DNA of 43,446 nucleotides from SAR92 clade bacterium. Its GTDB lineage: Bacteria; Pseudomonadota; Gammaproteobacteria; Pseudomonadales; Porticoccaceae. Under the pieces are notes generated by a model. The model saw only the letters and a program-made list of their open reading frames with translations, had not been told where the DNA came from and did not search any database. A program made the translations under genes and the position numbers. The DNA is taken from the NCBI GenBank assembly GCA_018607525.1, contig JABBBH010000013.1, positions 16,092-59,537 on the forward strand. The letters run 5' to 3'. Below are positions 35,635 through 43,446 of this stretch, in pieces (the first letter of the stretch is position 1; the number at the start of each line of letters is the position of its first letter).

Positions 35635-36324
35635 GTGAGTGAAGAAAATCTATCAATATTATCGCTAATTCTCAATGCCAGTGTGTTAGTTCAACTGGTG
35701 ATGTTGCTGCTATTTATTGCTTCGGTTATATCATGGATTATGATTGTTCAGCGCGGCATATACTTACGCAATGCTGAGAATGGTTTTAAGCATTTTGAAG
35801 ATACCTTCTGGTCCGGCGTCGACCTAAATAATCTTTACCATGAATTATCCCAAGAGGCTCAAGAAAATGGTGGCAATCAGGGTATAGAGAATGTATTCCG
35901 TGCCGGGTTTAGAGAGTTTACGCGCTTGACCGATGGCCAGAGTGCAGACCCAGAAGCGGTTATGGAAGGAACAGACCGCGCTATGCGAGTGGCACTCTCA
36001 AGAGAAGAGGAAGCGTTGAGTACACATTTACCTTTTCTTGCCAGCGTAGCCTCAGTCAGTCCTTACATAGGGCTATTTGGCACGGTATGGGGAATTATGA
36101 ATTCCTTTAGAGGGTTGGCTATGGTTCAGCAGGCAACACTGGCTACTGTGGCTCCTGGGATATCAGAAGCGTTAATTGCAACTGCTATGGGACTGTTTGC
36201 CGCCATTCCAGCGGTACTTGCTTACAACCGATATGCGGCGCAAGTTGAAACCATGAATGCAAGTTATGAAACATTTGCTGAAGAGTTTTCAAGTATTTTA
36301 CATCGTCAGGTTCATTCTAAATAA
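35635..36324 (+). CDS. tolQ: Tol-Pal system proton channel subunit TolQ
   Basis: TolQ forms the inner-membrane stator with TolR and uses the proton gradient to energise TolA, drawing in the outer membrane at division. The 229-residue protein has three membrane helices (about 15-35, 135-158 and 168-190) with LPFLASVASVSPYIGLFGTVWGIMNSFRGL (in part) and TVAPGISEALIATAMGLFAAIPAVLAYN, the MotA/TolQ/ExbB signature. It begins with GTG 35635, with GGAG upstream, and is followed by tolR. Confidence 0.95.
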   Translation: MSEENLSILSLILNASVLVQLVMLLLFIASVISWIMIVQRGIYLRNAENGFKHFEDTFWSGVDLNNLYHELSQEAQENGGNQGIENVFRAGFREFTRLTDGQSADPEAVMEGTDRAMRVALSREEEALSTHLPFLASVASVSPYIGLFGTVWGIMNSFRGLAMVQQATLATVAPGISEALIATAMGLFAAIPAVLAYNRYAAQVETMNASYETFAEEFSSILHRQVHSK

Positions 36325-36347
36325 GGCAAATCGAGAGAATCCCTAGA

Positions 36348-36773
36348 GTGAAAAATAAACGAACAAAACGCAAGCTAGTCGCCGAAATCAATGTGGTTCC
36401 TTACATTGATGTCATGCTGGTTTTGTTGGTTGTATTTATGATTACCGCGCCACTGTTGATGCAGGGCGTGAAAGTTGAATTGCCAGCGGCAAATTCAGCA
36501 CCTCTAGACAATCAAAAGCAGGATCCGTTAATTATTTCCATCAAGTCTGATGGTACCTATTGGATTGATGAAAACGGTACTAATATCGCCAATAGCCTAT
36601 CATTTATTAAAGATAGAGTTGCAAAAGTACTGCGCCAAAAACCTAATACACCGGTGTTAGTATGGGGAGATACCGCGGTTGATTATGGATCAGTTGTGGA
36701 TCTGATGAGTCAGCTTCAAATAGCCGGCGCACCCTCGGTTGGATTAGTTACAGAGCCCTCAGCATCACAATGA
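36348..36773 (+). CDS. tolR: Tol-Pal system protein TolR
   Basis: TolR (141 residues) is the ExbD-like partner of TolQ. It has a short basic cytoplasmic start, one membrane helix with the essential proton-carrying aspartate D21 (VVPYIDVMLVLLVVFMITAPL, shown in part), the LMQGVKVELPAA signature and a periplasmic peptidoglycan-binding domain. The start is GTG 36348. Its end overlaps tolA by 4 bases. Confidence 0.95.
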   Translation: MKNKRTKRKLVAEINVVPYIDVMLVLLVVFMITAPLLMQGVKVELPAANSAPLDNQKQDPLIISIKSDGTYWIDENGTNIANSLSFIKDRVAKVLRQKPNTPVLVWGDTAVDYGSVVDLMSQLQIAGAPSVGLVTEPSASQ

Positions 36774-37510
36774 TTGGCTGGCGCTCGGGCTATATAACCG
36801 CGGTTATATGCAGTATAGGGCTGCATCTATTGGTGGTGGCAGCATTTTTGATTGATTGGCCATCAGAAAGTAAAGATATTGTGGTTCAGCCGAAGTTTAT
36901 TCAGGCTGAATTAATTCAGCTTAAGCCCAAGGAAAAGCCTAAGAAAAAGGCCAGCAATTCCAAGGCTAAAGAGCTAGCGGCAAAGCGTCGCGAAGCGGAC
37001 AGGCAAAAAGCTGCTCAGAAGCGTCTTGAGCAACAGCGTATTTCTGAGCGAGAAGCTAAGCGCCTTGAAAAGCTCCGCCAGCAAGAAGCAATCCGCCAAA
37101 AGCGTGAACAGAGGCAGCGCGAATTAGAGCAAGAGCGTGCGCGAAAACAGGCGGCATTAGATGAAAAATTGCGTCAAGAGCAAGCAGCTGAAATCGCTGA
37201 GCAAGAAAAGCAGTCTGCCAGTAGTTATATACAGATAATACAGGGTCGCTTAAGTCAAAGTTGGAGTCGACCTCCAAGTGCTAGACTGGGTATGCAAACA
37301 TTAATTGAACTAAAACTAGTGCCTACAGGTCGAATAGTGGGTGTAAAAATCTTGCAATCCAGTGGTGATGTTGCATTTGATCGCTCAGTAGAGCAGGCGG
37401 CCTTTAAGGCAGCGCCATTCTCGGAGTTGCAGTCAATGGAGCCACGAATATTCGAGCAGTACTTTAGATCAGTAAAAGTGTTATTTAATCCAGAAGATTT
37501 ACGGCTTTAA
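36770..37510 (+). CDS. tolA: Tol-Pal system protein TolA (short form)
   Basis: TolA spans the periplasm and pulls on TolB/Pal. The 246-residue protein has an N-terminal membrane helix (ITAVICSIGLHLLVVAAFLIDWP, about residues 9-31, with the serine/histidine pair used to contact TolQR), a charged Lys/Arg/Glu/Gln-rich coiled coil (about 55-150) and a C-terminal TolA/TonB-like domain (SYIQIIQGRLSQSWSRPPSAR ... FDRSVEQAAFKAAPF, in part). E. coli TolA is about 420 residues, so the central helix here is markedly shorter. Confidence 0.92.
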   Translation: MIGWRSGYITAVICSIGLHLLVVAAFLIDWPSESKDIVVQPKFIQAELIQLKPKEKPKKKASNSKAKELAAKRREADRQKAAQKRLEQQRISEREAKRLEKLRQQEAIRQKREQRQRELEQERARKQAALDEKLRQEQAAEIAEQEKQSASSYIQIIQGRLSQSWSRPPSARLGMQTLIELKLVPTGRIVGVKILQSSGDVAFDRSVEQAAFKAAPFSELQSMEPRIFEQYFRSVKVLFNPEDLRL

Positions 37511-37534
37511 ACAGCCACAGCGGAGACCAGTGAA

Positions 37535-38827
37535 GTGAGATATTTTAGGCAGTGTTATTTTCTAATGTTAGCAACATTTTTTGCTAGCAGTGCCTCTGCT
37601 GAGTTGGTGATAAAGGTAACGGAAGGCAATGACCAGCCAACTGTGATTGCCTTATCGCCGTTTAATCTCAATGGTATTAAAATCAATGAAAATATCTCTG
37701 ACATTGTGGCGGCTGATTTGCGTCGTAGTGGTCTGTTTAGGCTGACGCCCCAGAGAGATATGTTGGCATTTCCTTCTCAATCTTCAGGTGTCTACTTTAG
37801 AGATTGGCGGTTACTGGGTGCAGAATATTTGGTGGTAGGTTCGCTTTCGGTTATGCCTGATCGGCGCTATGAACTTGAATTCAGCTTGCTGAGCATTAAT
37901 TCTCAACGCATACAATTCACCCATAAGGTGCGCTCTCCTGCATCGGAGATGCGTGATCTGGCCCATGCAGTGAGTGACAAAATCTATCAAGCAATCACCG
38001 GTATAAGGGGTGCCTTTGCTACCCGTTTAGCCTATGTGTCGGTGATACGTGAGGGCGATGATTTCACCTACAGGCTACAGGTTGCTGATGCTGATGGTGC
38101 CAGAGAGAGCCTGATGCTTGAATCAAAACAGCCTATTATGTCGCCTACCTGGGCGCCAAGTGGAAACGAGTTGGCCTATGTGTCCTTTGAAACAGGACGA
38201 CCCGCTATCTTCAGACAGAATTTATTGACCGCAGAGCGTCAACAGCTAACCAGTTTTAAAGGGCTTAATGGAGCGCCCTCCTGGTCGCCCGATGGAACTA
38301 AACTGGCTATTGTGCTGTCCAAAGACGGTAACCCAGAGATTTATACTCTTGATTTAAATACCAATAAATTGGTTCGTTTAACCCGTCATTTTGCGATTGA
38401 TACCGAACCCACCTGGATGCCAGATGGTAAACATATTTTATTTACCTCTGATCGCGGTGGTTCACCACAGATATATAAACTTAAATTATCTGACAAGACG
38501 GTAAAGCGAGTGACCTTTAAGGGTAATTACAATGCACGACCCAATATAGCCCCGGATGGTCGGACAGTAGCGATGGTTCACCGCTCATCCGATCTGTTCC
38601 ATATCGCCGCACTGGATCTTAAAACCGGGCGATTACTTGAATTAACTGAAACCACGTTAGATGAATCCCCCTCTCTAGCACCCAACGGGGCCATGCTAAT
38701 GTACGCAACAAAGTATGATAATAAAGGTATACTTGCTGCGGTTTCTATTGATGCTGGTGTAAAATATAACCTCCCAGCTAAACGAGGTGATGTAAGAGAG
38801 CCGGCTTGGTCCCCTTACTTGCGATAA
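37535..38827 (+). CDS. tolB: Tol-Pal system beta-propeller protein TolB
   Basis: TolB is the periplasmic partner of Pal and TolA. The 430-residue precursor has a signal peptide cut after FFASSASA (about residue 22), an N-terminal alpha/beta domain (residues ~23-165) and a six-bladed WD40-like propeller, with repeated units such as SPTWAPSGNELAYVSFETG, GAPSWSPDGTKLAIVLSKDG and EPTWMPDGKHILFTSDRGG. GTG 37535 is the start. It follows tolA by 24 bases and precedes pal by 46. Confidence 0.95.
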   Translation: MRYFRQCYFLMLATFFASSASAELVIKVTEGNDQPTVIALSPFNLNGIKINENISDIVAADLRRSGLFRLTPQRDMLAFPSQSSGVYFRDWRLLGAEYLVVGSLSVMPDRRYELEFSLLSINSQRIQFTHKVRSPASEMRDLAHAVSDKIYQAITGIRGAFATRLAYVSVIREGDDFTYRLQVADADGARESLMLESKQPIMSPTWAPSGNELAYVSFETGRPAIFRQNLLTAERQQLTSFKGLNGAPSWSPDGTKLAIVLSKDGNPEIYTLDLNTNKLVRLTRHFAIDTEPTWMPDGKHILFTSDRGGSPQIYKLKLSDKTVKRVTFKGNYNARPNIAPDGRTVAMVHRSSDLFHIAALDLKTGRLLELTETTLDESPSLAPNGAMLMYATKYDNKGILAAVSIDAGVKYNLPAKRGDVREPAWSPYLR

Positions 38828-38873
38828 AAAACAATTTTTTAACCTATAGCGTTACTCAAAGGAGTTAACAATC

Positions 38874-39359
38874 ATGAAAACCCGCATAAACCTATATGCA
38901 TCTTTACTTTCACTTGCCATTTTAACGGGCTGTAGTTCAGCACCTGTTTACGATAACGATACCACTGAGATTGACAACGCGGCAGTTAAAACTGCACAGG
39001 TTGGATCAGCGGATGTTGAAATTGTTCCAGTGATTAGTGATTTGGCAACTGTCTTTTATTTCGACTTTGATAAGGCGCTTTTGAACGCTGAATCTCGTGG
39101 GGCACTGCTTGAGCATGCAGCAATTCTTAAGGGAAATTCACGCGCAGTAAGACTTGAAGGTCATGCTGATGAGCGTGGTACTCGTGAGTACAATATTGCA
39201 TTGGGTGAGCGACGTGCGGCAGCAGCTAAAGAGTTCTTGGTTCTGCAAGGTGTTGCCGGTGACAGAATCGAAGTGATTAGCTTCGGCGAAGAACGTGCAG
39301 CAGCCTTTGGTAGTGATGACGAAGCATGGCGCCTCAATCGTCGCGTTGAGCTTAAGTAG
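38874..39359 (+). CDS. pal: peptidoglycan-associated lipoprotein Pal
   Basis: Pal ties the outer membrane to peptidoglycan. The 161-residue precursor has a lipoprotein signal ending LAILTGC with the lipidated cysteine C20, then the OmpA-like domain: FYFDFDKALLNAESRGAL, LEGHADERGTREYNIALGERRA and ISFGEERAAAFGSDDEAWRLN, carrying the diaminopimelate-binding Asp and Arg residues. A strong Shine-Dalgarno AAAGGAG (38858-38864) 9 bases before ATG fits high expression. It closes the tol cluster with cpoB. Confidence 0.95.
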   Translation: MKTRINLYASLLSLAILTGCSSAPVYDNDTTEIDNAAVKTAQVGSADVEIVPVISDLATVFYFDFDKALLNAESRGALLEHAAILKGNSRAVRLEGHADERGTREYNIALGERRAAAAKEFLVLQGVAGDRIEVISFGEERAAAFGSDDEAWRLNRRVELK

Positions 39360-39432
39360 ACACAACAAAATGCTATATAATAGGTGGCGGAGATTATCCG
39401 CTACCTACTTTTAGCCTGAGTTTAAAAAACCT

Positions 39433-40224
39433 ATGAAGCCAATTTTAGTGACTTTGTCCTCTGCACTGTTGTCGTCGAGCTTGATGGCCCAGCCGCTTTC
39501 ACCAGTGGTTGACCTCAATAGCTCGTCGAACCCTAATGATCGACCCAAACCCAGTGCGGAAAGTCTCCAACGCGCTGAACAGTTCTATCAGATTCAGGTT
39601 TTAAAAGACGAAGTCAGAACACTGCGTGGCACAGTTGAGGAACTCAGCTATCAGCTTCAGCAAATCAAGCAGCTGCAAATGGATGATTACCTAGATCTAG
39701 ATCGCCGCTTGATTGCTCTGAGTCAATCAAATCCAAATTCTGGCTTGACCGCTCAGCAAAGTTCACAAACAGTCGATAGTCAGAAATTATTGCAAGCAAC
39801 TCCGAATACTCAATTACCTGTTGAGGAAGCACCCGCTATTCTGGCAACCGCAGAAAATATGGAGGCAGATTATTTAGCGGCCAGTCTGCTTTTAAAAGAA
39901 AGAGATTTTGAGGGTGCTATCGAAGCCTTTAAACGTCATATTCTTCAGTTTCCTGAAAGCCCTTATTCGGCCAACGCGCATTATTGGTTAGGAGAGGTCT
40001 ATGAGTTTCAGGGCAGTCAAGATTTAGCGTTGGATTCTTTTCATGCCGTGGTTGATAACTATGCCAGCCACAACAAGGCTATGGATGCGCGTTACAAGCT
40101 AGGTAAGCTATATTTTAAGCAAGGTGACAAGGATAAAGCCCTTGTATTCCTTCAACAGGCGGCAAGCACTGATGGTGGTGCTGGCGCTAAAGCCAAGGCA
40201 TATATAAAGGCTAAGGGTCTTTAA
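39433..40224 (+). CDS. cpoB: cell division coordinator CpoB (YbgF)
   Basis: CpoB links peptidoglycan synthesis to Tol-driven constriction in E. coli. The 263-residue precursor has a signal peptide (residues 1-19, ending SSSLMA), a trimerising coiled coil (about 50-100, FYQIQVLKDEVRTLRGTVEE onward), a Gln/Ser/Pro-rich linker, and three TPR units from about residue 150 (AASLLLKERDFEGAIEAFKR, ANAHYWLGEVYEFQGSQDLA, ARYKLGKLYFKQGDKDKALV). Its place after pal is the usual one. Confidence 0.93.
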   Translation: MKPILVTLSSALLSSSLMAQPLSPVVDLNSSSNPNDRPKPSAESLQRAEQFYQIQVLKDEVRTLRGTVEELSYQLQQIKQLQMDDYLDLDRRLIALSQSNPNSGLTAQQSSQTVDSQKLLQATPNTQLPVEEAPAILATAENMEADYLAASLLLKERDFEGAIEAFKRHILQFPESPYSANAHYWLGEVYEFQGSQDLALDSFHAVVDNYASHNKAMDARYKLGKLYFKQGDKDKALVFLQQAASTDGGAGAKAKAYIKAKGL

Positions 40225-40254
40225 AGACCTCTACAGCTATTTAAGTGTATCCTC

Positions 40255-40905
40255 ATGAATAATGATTCTCTGCGTATCACCGAAATATTTCATTCTCTGC
40301 AAGGTGAAACATCCACTACGGGTTTTCCCACGGTATTTGTTCGTTTAACTGGTTGTCCGTTGCGCTGTGTTTACTGTGATACGGCCTACGCTTTTGAGGG
40401 CGGTCAAAAAATGTCTTTTGATGAGATTTTTGCATCGGTAAGCCAGCATCAAGCCAAGTTTGTCACTGTGACTGGCGGCGAGCCATTAGCCCAGCCTCAA
40501 TGTATTCCATTGCTAAAGCAGTTATGTGATCAAGGTTATCGGGTGTCATTAGAAACCAGTGGTGCGTTGTCTACCGAAGAAGTGGATTCTCGAGTGGTAA
40601 AAATTGTTGATTTTAAAACTCCAGCATCCGGCGAGATGAGCCGTAATCACTATGAAAATGTTAATTATCTAAATTCCCAGGATGAGGTCAAATTTGTTAT
40701 CTGTGATCGCCAAGACTATGACTGGTGTTGCTTGCAGATTGACCACCTACGGCTCCGTGAAACAGGTGTCGATATCCTTTTCTCTCCAAGTCAGGGGCAG
40801 TTGTTACCCAAAGAGTTGGCTGGTTGGATCCTCGAGGACAGGATCAATGTTCGAATGCAGCTACAGACCCATAAAATTATTTGGGGCGATGAGCCAGGGC
40901 GTTAG
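40255..40905 (+). CDS. queE: 7-carboxy-7-deazaguanine synthase QueE
   Basis: A radical-SAM enzyme that turns 6-carboxytetrahydropterin into 7-carboxy-7-deazaguanine on the way to preQ0 and queuosine. The 216-residue protein has the cluster cysteines C34, C38 and C41 in [30 protein letters not shown] before it, and the SAM-contacting [10 protein letters not shown]. It lies 30 bases after cpoB and 2 bases before queC, the pseudomonad order. Confidence 0.94.
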   Translation: MNNDSLRITEIFHSLQGETSTTGFPTVFVRLTGCPLRCVYCDTAYAFEGGQKMSFDEIFASVSQHQAKFVTVTGGEPLAQPQCIPLLKQLCDQGYRVSLETSGALSTEEVDSRVVKIVDFKTPASGEMSRNHYENVNYLNSQDEVKFVICDRQDYDWCCLQIDHLRLRETGVDILFSPSQGQLLPKELAGWILEDRINVRMQLQTHKIIWGDEPGR

Positions 40906-40907
40906 GA

Positions 40908-41588
40908 ATGACAAAAAAAGCAGTTATTTTAGTTTCAGGCGGTCTTGATTCCTCTACCGTGCTAGCCATGGCTAAACAGCAGGGTTTTGATTGCTATACC
41001 CTTAGCTTCGACTATGGGCAGCGGCATAGATCAGAACTGTTTGCTGCAGCCAAAGTGTCAGAGGCAATGCAGGTTGAGGCACACAAGGTTGTCAGTTTAG
41101 ATCTGGGGACAATTGGCGGTTCGGCTTTGACCGATACCAATATTGACGTGCCAGAGTACGAGACAACGGGTATTCCAGTGACCTATGTGCCCGCCAGAAA
41201 TACGGTATTTCTTTCTATTGCATTGGGCTGGGCAGAGGTGCTGGGTGCCAATGATATTTTTGTGGGTGTTAATGCGGTGGATTACTCGGGTTATCCAGAT
41301 TGTCGCCCAGATTATATTAATGCCTTTGAGCAGATGGCAAACCTGGCCACCAAAGCTGGTGTGGAAGGTAATAAACTCAATGTTCATGCCCCATTAATAG
41401 ATATGACCAAGGGTCAGATTATTCAAGCAGGACTAAAAATTGGGGTTGATTACACTGTCACTGTTTCCTGTTATCAGGCTGATGAAGAGGGTGCTGCCTG
41501 TGGTGTTTGTGATAGCTGTAGACTCAGAAAACAGGGATTTATCGACGCAGGGCTAAAAGATCCTACAAGATATAAAAATAGTGCTTGA
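40908..41588 (+). CDS. queC: 7-cyano-7-deazaguanine synthase QueC
   Basis: QueC uses ATP and ammonia to convert carboxydeazaguanine into preQ0. The 226-residue protein starts with the pyrophosphatase loop [14 protein letters not shown] (residues 9-22) and ends with a four-cysteine zinc site, [22 protein letters not shown]. Other family elements are [12 protein letters not shown] and [20 protein letters not shown] precedes ATG 40908. The tRNA-Lys gene follows, and its promoter overlaps this gene's stop codon. Confidence 0.95.
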   Translation: MTKKAVILVSGGLDSSTVLAMAKQQGFDCYTLSFDYGQRHRSELFAAAKVSEAMQVEAHKVVSLDLGTIGGSALTDTNIDVPEYETTGIPVTYVPARNTVFLSIALGWAEVLGANDIFVGVNAVDYSGYPDCRPDYINAFEQMANLATKAGVEGNKLNVHAPLIDMTKGQIIQAGLKIGVDYTVTVSCYQADEEGAACGVCDSCRLRKQGFIDAGLKDPTRYKNSA

Positions 41589-41612
41589 ATTTATCCTGCT
41601 GGTGAGTATTAT
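41585..41612 (+). promoter_or_regulatory. candidate promoter of tRNA-Lys
   Basis: TTGAAT (41585-41590) overlaps the queC stop codon and is followed after 16 bases by TATTAT (41607-41612). Transcription would begin near 41619, a few bases before the tRNA. Read-through from queC is also possible. Confidence 0.45.
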
Positions 41613-41627
41613 ACGCACCTCTTTTGA

Positions 41628-41703
41628 GGGCCGTTAGCTCAGTTGGTAGAGCAGTTGGCTTTTAACCAATTGGTCCCGCGTTCGAGTCGCGGACGGCCCA
41701 CCA
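41628..41703 (+). tRNA. tRNA-Lys (anticodon UUU)
   Basis: A 76-base tRNA with encoded CCA. The acceptor GGGCCGT (41628-41634) pairs with ACGGCCC (41693-41699), then discriminator A and CCA. The D arm contains AGCTCAGTTGGTAGAGC, the anticodon stem GTTGG/CCAAT holds the loop CTTTTAA with anticodon TTT at 41661-41663, and the T arm has CGCGTTCGAGTCGCG. All parts are standard. Location after queC matches pseudomonads. I saw no copy of the tRNA 3' end downstream that would mark an integrated element. Confidence 0.97.
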
Positions 41704-41744
41704 TTTTCCTCAAGAGATACAGTCGAAGTAATCACTAACCTAAT

Positions 41745-41797
41745 CCCCTCCACATAAGTCTCTGCATAAGTCTCTAGGGGTTTTACGTATTTTTTTC
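41745..41797 (+). terminator. possible terminator with internal direct repeat, after tRNA-Lys
   Basis: CCCCT (41745-41749) can pair with AGGGG (41776-41780), followed by TTTT and, shortly after, a run of T at about 41790-41796. The long loop consists of two direct copies of CATAAGTCTCT (41753-41763 and 41765-41775). The stem is short for the loop size, so termination is only possible. The rest of the 250-base gap before purU is AT-rich with no gene. Confidence 0.35.
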
Positions 41798-41861
41798 ACA
41801 GGTCTCTCGTTTTTTTATCTTTTACTGGGATTAATTCCTTAACGCTATGACTTTCATTGCT

Positions 41862-41890
41862 TTGCAGTAGTGGTTCAGTTGTTGGATAAT
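41862..41890 (+). promoter_or_regulatory. candidate promoter of purU
   Basis: TTGCAG (41862-41867) and GATAAT (41885-41890) are 17 bases apart. The predicted start near 41897 leaves a leader of about 58 bases that contains the direct repeats CGATTAATNATG. Confidence 0.4.
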
Positions 41891-41954
41891 GGGTCGATTA
41901 ATAATGATAGACCGATTAATCATGGACTTGGTCATTGCCTAGAGCATAAATACT

Positions 41955-42824
41955 ATGAATAAACTTGATAACCACACCTACAGACTAATTATTCATTGCC
42001 CGGACAAGGTGGGCATTGTGGCGGCAGTGAGCCAGTTTATTGCTGATCATAATGGTTGGTTGTTGGAATCAAATTACCATGCCGATCCTGACAGTGATTG
42101 GTTTTTTATGCGCAATGAATTAAAAGCCAGTTCTTTATCCATTAGCTTGGACGAGTTTCGAGAAAAGTTTTCAGAACTAGCGGCGAGCTATGATATGCGT
42201 TGGGCGATTTACGATTCTAAACAGCCGCAAAAAGTAGTCCTTTTGGCCAGTCATGCTTCCCATTGTTTGGCCGACTTGCTTCATCGCTGGCACAGTGGTG
42301 AGCTCGATTGCGAGATTAGCTGTGTGATTTCAAATCACGAAAATTTGCGATCAATGGTTGAATGGCACAATATTCCCTTTAAATATGTACCTGTAGATCG
42401 CAATGATAAGGCGCCTGCCTTTGCCGAAATGGAAACTATAATTGATTCCTATAACGCCGATACCGTGGTTTTAGCCCGCTATATGCAAATTATTCCACCG
42501 CAAATGTGCGCCAAATACAAAGGCAGTATGATTAATATCCATCATAGCTTCTTGCCCTCATTTATTGGTGCCAATCCCTATGCGAAAGCCTACGAACGCG
42601 GGGTTAAGCTTGTGGGTGCAACCAGTCATTATGTGACTGAAGACCTAGATGAAGGGCCGATTATTGATCAGGATGTGGTGCGAGTGGGTCACAGTCATAG
42701 TGAAGATGACTTGGTTCGATTAGGGCGTGATGTTGAAACCTTGGTTTTGGCGAGAGCGCTGCGCAATCATCTTGAGAATAGAGTGATTGTCCATGGTCAT
42801 AAAACTGTCGTGTTTGAGCAGTAA
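41955..42824 (+). CDS. purU: formyltetrahydrofolate deformylase
   Basis: PurU hydrolyses 10-formyltetrahydrofolate to formate and tetrahydrofolate, balancing one-carbon pools. The 289-residue protein has an N-terminal ACT domain (YRLIIHCPDKVGIVAAVSQFI ..., residues ~9-85), then a formyltransferase-like catalytic domain: NIHHSFLPSFIGANPYAKAYERGVKLVGAT (in part), with the catalytic Asn/His and the late Asp in YVTEDLDEGPIIDQD. Its length is usual. It is a single gene between tRNA-Lys and the convergent stress-protein gene. Confidence 0.95.
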   Translation: MNKLDNHTYRLIIHCPDKVGIVAAVSQFIADHNGWLLESNYHADPDSDWFFMRNELKASSLSISLDEFREKFSELAASYDMRWAIYDSKQPQKVVLLASHASHCLADLLHRWHSGELDCEISCVISNHENLRSMVEWHNIPFKYVPVDRNDKAPAFAEMETIIDSYNADTVVLARYMQIIPPQMCAKYKGSMINIHHSFLPSFIGANPYAKAYERGVKLVGATSHYVTEDLDEGPIIDQDVVRVGHSHSEDDLVRLGRDVETLVLARALRNHLENRVIVHGHKTVVFEQ

Positions 42825-42830
42825 GTATCA

Positions 42831-42861
42831 GCGCAGGCTGTGTTTAGTCGACAGCCCGCGC
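42831..42861. other. hairpin between convergent purU and the stress-protein gene
   Basis: GCGCAGGCTGT (42831-42841) pairs with ACAGCCCGCGC (42851-42861) over 11 positions with one mismatch and a 9-base loop. No T run follows on either strand, so it is not a typical rho-independent terminator, but it lies where both transcripts end and could protect or stop them. Confidence 0.45.
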
Positions 42862-42874
42862 CTTGTGCATAGAT

Positions 42875-43446
42875 TTAGTATTCTGAGTTAACCACTACCA
42901 CATCAACATCCAATGCTGAGATTACGCGTTCGGCAGTATTGCCGCGTCGGGTTTTAGTTAGACCGGTTTGACCCAAAGTTCCGATGATGACTACATCGGC
43001 ATCAATTTGTTTAGATACCTTAGAAATCACCTCATCGGTATAGCCTTTTACGACATGGGTTTTACTCTGTTCTAGACCTGTGTGCTTGGCAAGTCGCCCA
43101 CGGTCTGGATAAAGAAGAGAATCGATGTAGGCATTGACCACATGAAAGTCAGCATCATAACTCTCGGCTAGTTTCATGCCTCGTTCCAAAATATTTTTAT
43201 TTAAAATTTCCTGATTAATTCTCGACGCCTGAAAGTTAACTGCCGCCAACACAACTTTTCGCTGTGGTTTGGCTTCGTCGCGCACCAAAACAACTGGGCA
43301 GTTGGCTTCTTTAAGCAGTTCCCACTTGGATTCTGCGAAAATAAAGCGACTGCTTTTAATAGGTTTACCTGCGCGAATCATAATTCTAGTTGCACCAAAA
43401 TGTTTGGCTGAAGCCATAATTGAACCCTGCCAATCATTGGACCATG
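42875..43446 (-). CDS. uspE: tandem universal stress protein, UspE-like (5' end outside window)
   Basis: The frame is open to the right edge, so only the C-terminal ~190 residues are visible. They hold the end of a first Usp domain (SKWELLKEANCPVVLVRDEA) and a complete second Usp domain: RKVVLAAVNFQASRINQEILN, AESYDADFHVVNAYID, DADVVIIGTLGQTGLTKTRRGNTAERVISALDVDVVVVN (in part). Two Usp modules in one protein match UspE. An internal ATG at 43417 is not a credible start because the first domain would be cut. The second domain has GQTGLTKTRRGNTAERVI in place of the ATP-binding G2XG9XGS/T motif, a relaxed form. Confidence 0.82.
   Translation of the reverse strand, partial: WSNDWQGSIMASAKHFGATRIMIRAGKPIKSSRFIFAESKWELLKEANCPVVLVRDEAKPQRKVVLAAVNFQASRINQEILNKNILERGMKLAESYDADFHVVNAYIDSLLYPDRGRLAKHTGLEQSKTHVVKGYTDEVISKVSKQIDADVVIIGTLGQTGLTKTRRGNTAERVISALDVDVVVVNSEY

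Noticed and set aside
41700-41954. Possible integration site downstream of tRNA-Lys
   Set aside because: No integrase gene and no repeated copy of the tRNA 3' end are visible; purU follows directly.
1-43446. Mobile elements, CRISPR arrays, toxin-antitoxin or defence genes
   Set aside because: No transposase, integrase, regularly spaced repeats or defence-type protein families were seen on either strand.

Overview
This window reads as an ordinary, densely packed chromosomal segment of a marine-type gammaproteobacterium. The gene order fimV-truA-trpF-accD-folC-dedD-cvpA-purF-metZ, and the order ruvCAB-ybgC-tolQRAB-pal-cpoB-queE-queC-tRNA-Lys, are the arrangements known from Pseudomonas and its relatives (Cellvibrionales/SAR92-like bacteria). 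Moderate GC content judged by eye, short intergenic gaps and many start/stop overlaps fit a streamlined marine member of that group. That placement is inference; no 16S rRNA gene lies in the window. I see no insertion sequence, phage, CRISPR array or defence island.

Layout. (1) 1-9260, + strand: the 3' end of fimV, then truA, trpF, accD, folC, a SPOR protein, cvpA, purF, metZ and msrA. (2) 9277-14360, - strand: an oligopeptide ABC importer, with a lipoprotein binding protein, two permeases and one polypeptide carrying both ATPase domains. (3) 14361-14705: divergent promoter region and the 4.5S/SRP RNA gene. (4) 14706-22535, + strand: dnaX, ybaB, recR, rnd, ycgL, ycgN, a small membrane protein, fadD, ubiX and a PNPOx-like flavoprotein. 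(5) 22536-28701, - strand: proS, pxpA, pxpB, pxpC, a D-amino-acid aminotransferase and alanine racemase. (6) 28805-42824, + strand: a HIT protein, an FmdB zinc ribbon, aspS, yebC, a histone-H1-like repeat protein, ruvC, ruvA, ruvB, ybgC, tolQRAB, pal, cpoB, queE, queC, tRNA-Lys(UUU) and purU. (7) 42875 to the end, - strand: a tandem universal stress protein that runs off the window.

How the genes work together. Most encode core functions: the DNA polymerase clamp loader and recombination (dnaX, recR, ruvABC), translation and tRNA modification (truA, queE, queC, aspS, proS, tRNA-Lys, SRP RNA), envelope integrity (Tol-Pal-CpoB, FimV, SPOR protein), and fatty-acid, purine, folate and methionine metabolism. 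The - strand block 22536-26933 groups D-alanine/D-glutamate enzymes with the three-subunit 5-oxoprolinase, a plausible amino-acid salvage cluster.

The most notable signals are: a complete-looking programmed -1 frameshift site inside dnaX (SD-like element, A AAA AAG heptamer and stem-loop) predicted to make a short gamma-type subunit; a histone-H1-like protein with a small conserved-looking head, an acidic 15-residue repeat and a basic AAPKAKAK repeat; and a perfect inverted repeat upstream of fadD that looks like a regulator operator. I did not find a wholly new multi-gene system.
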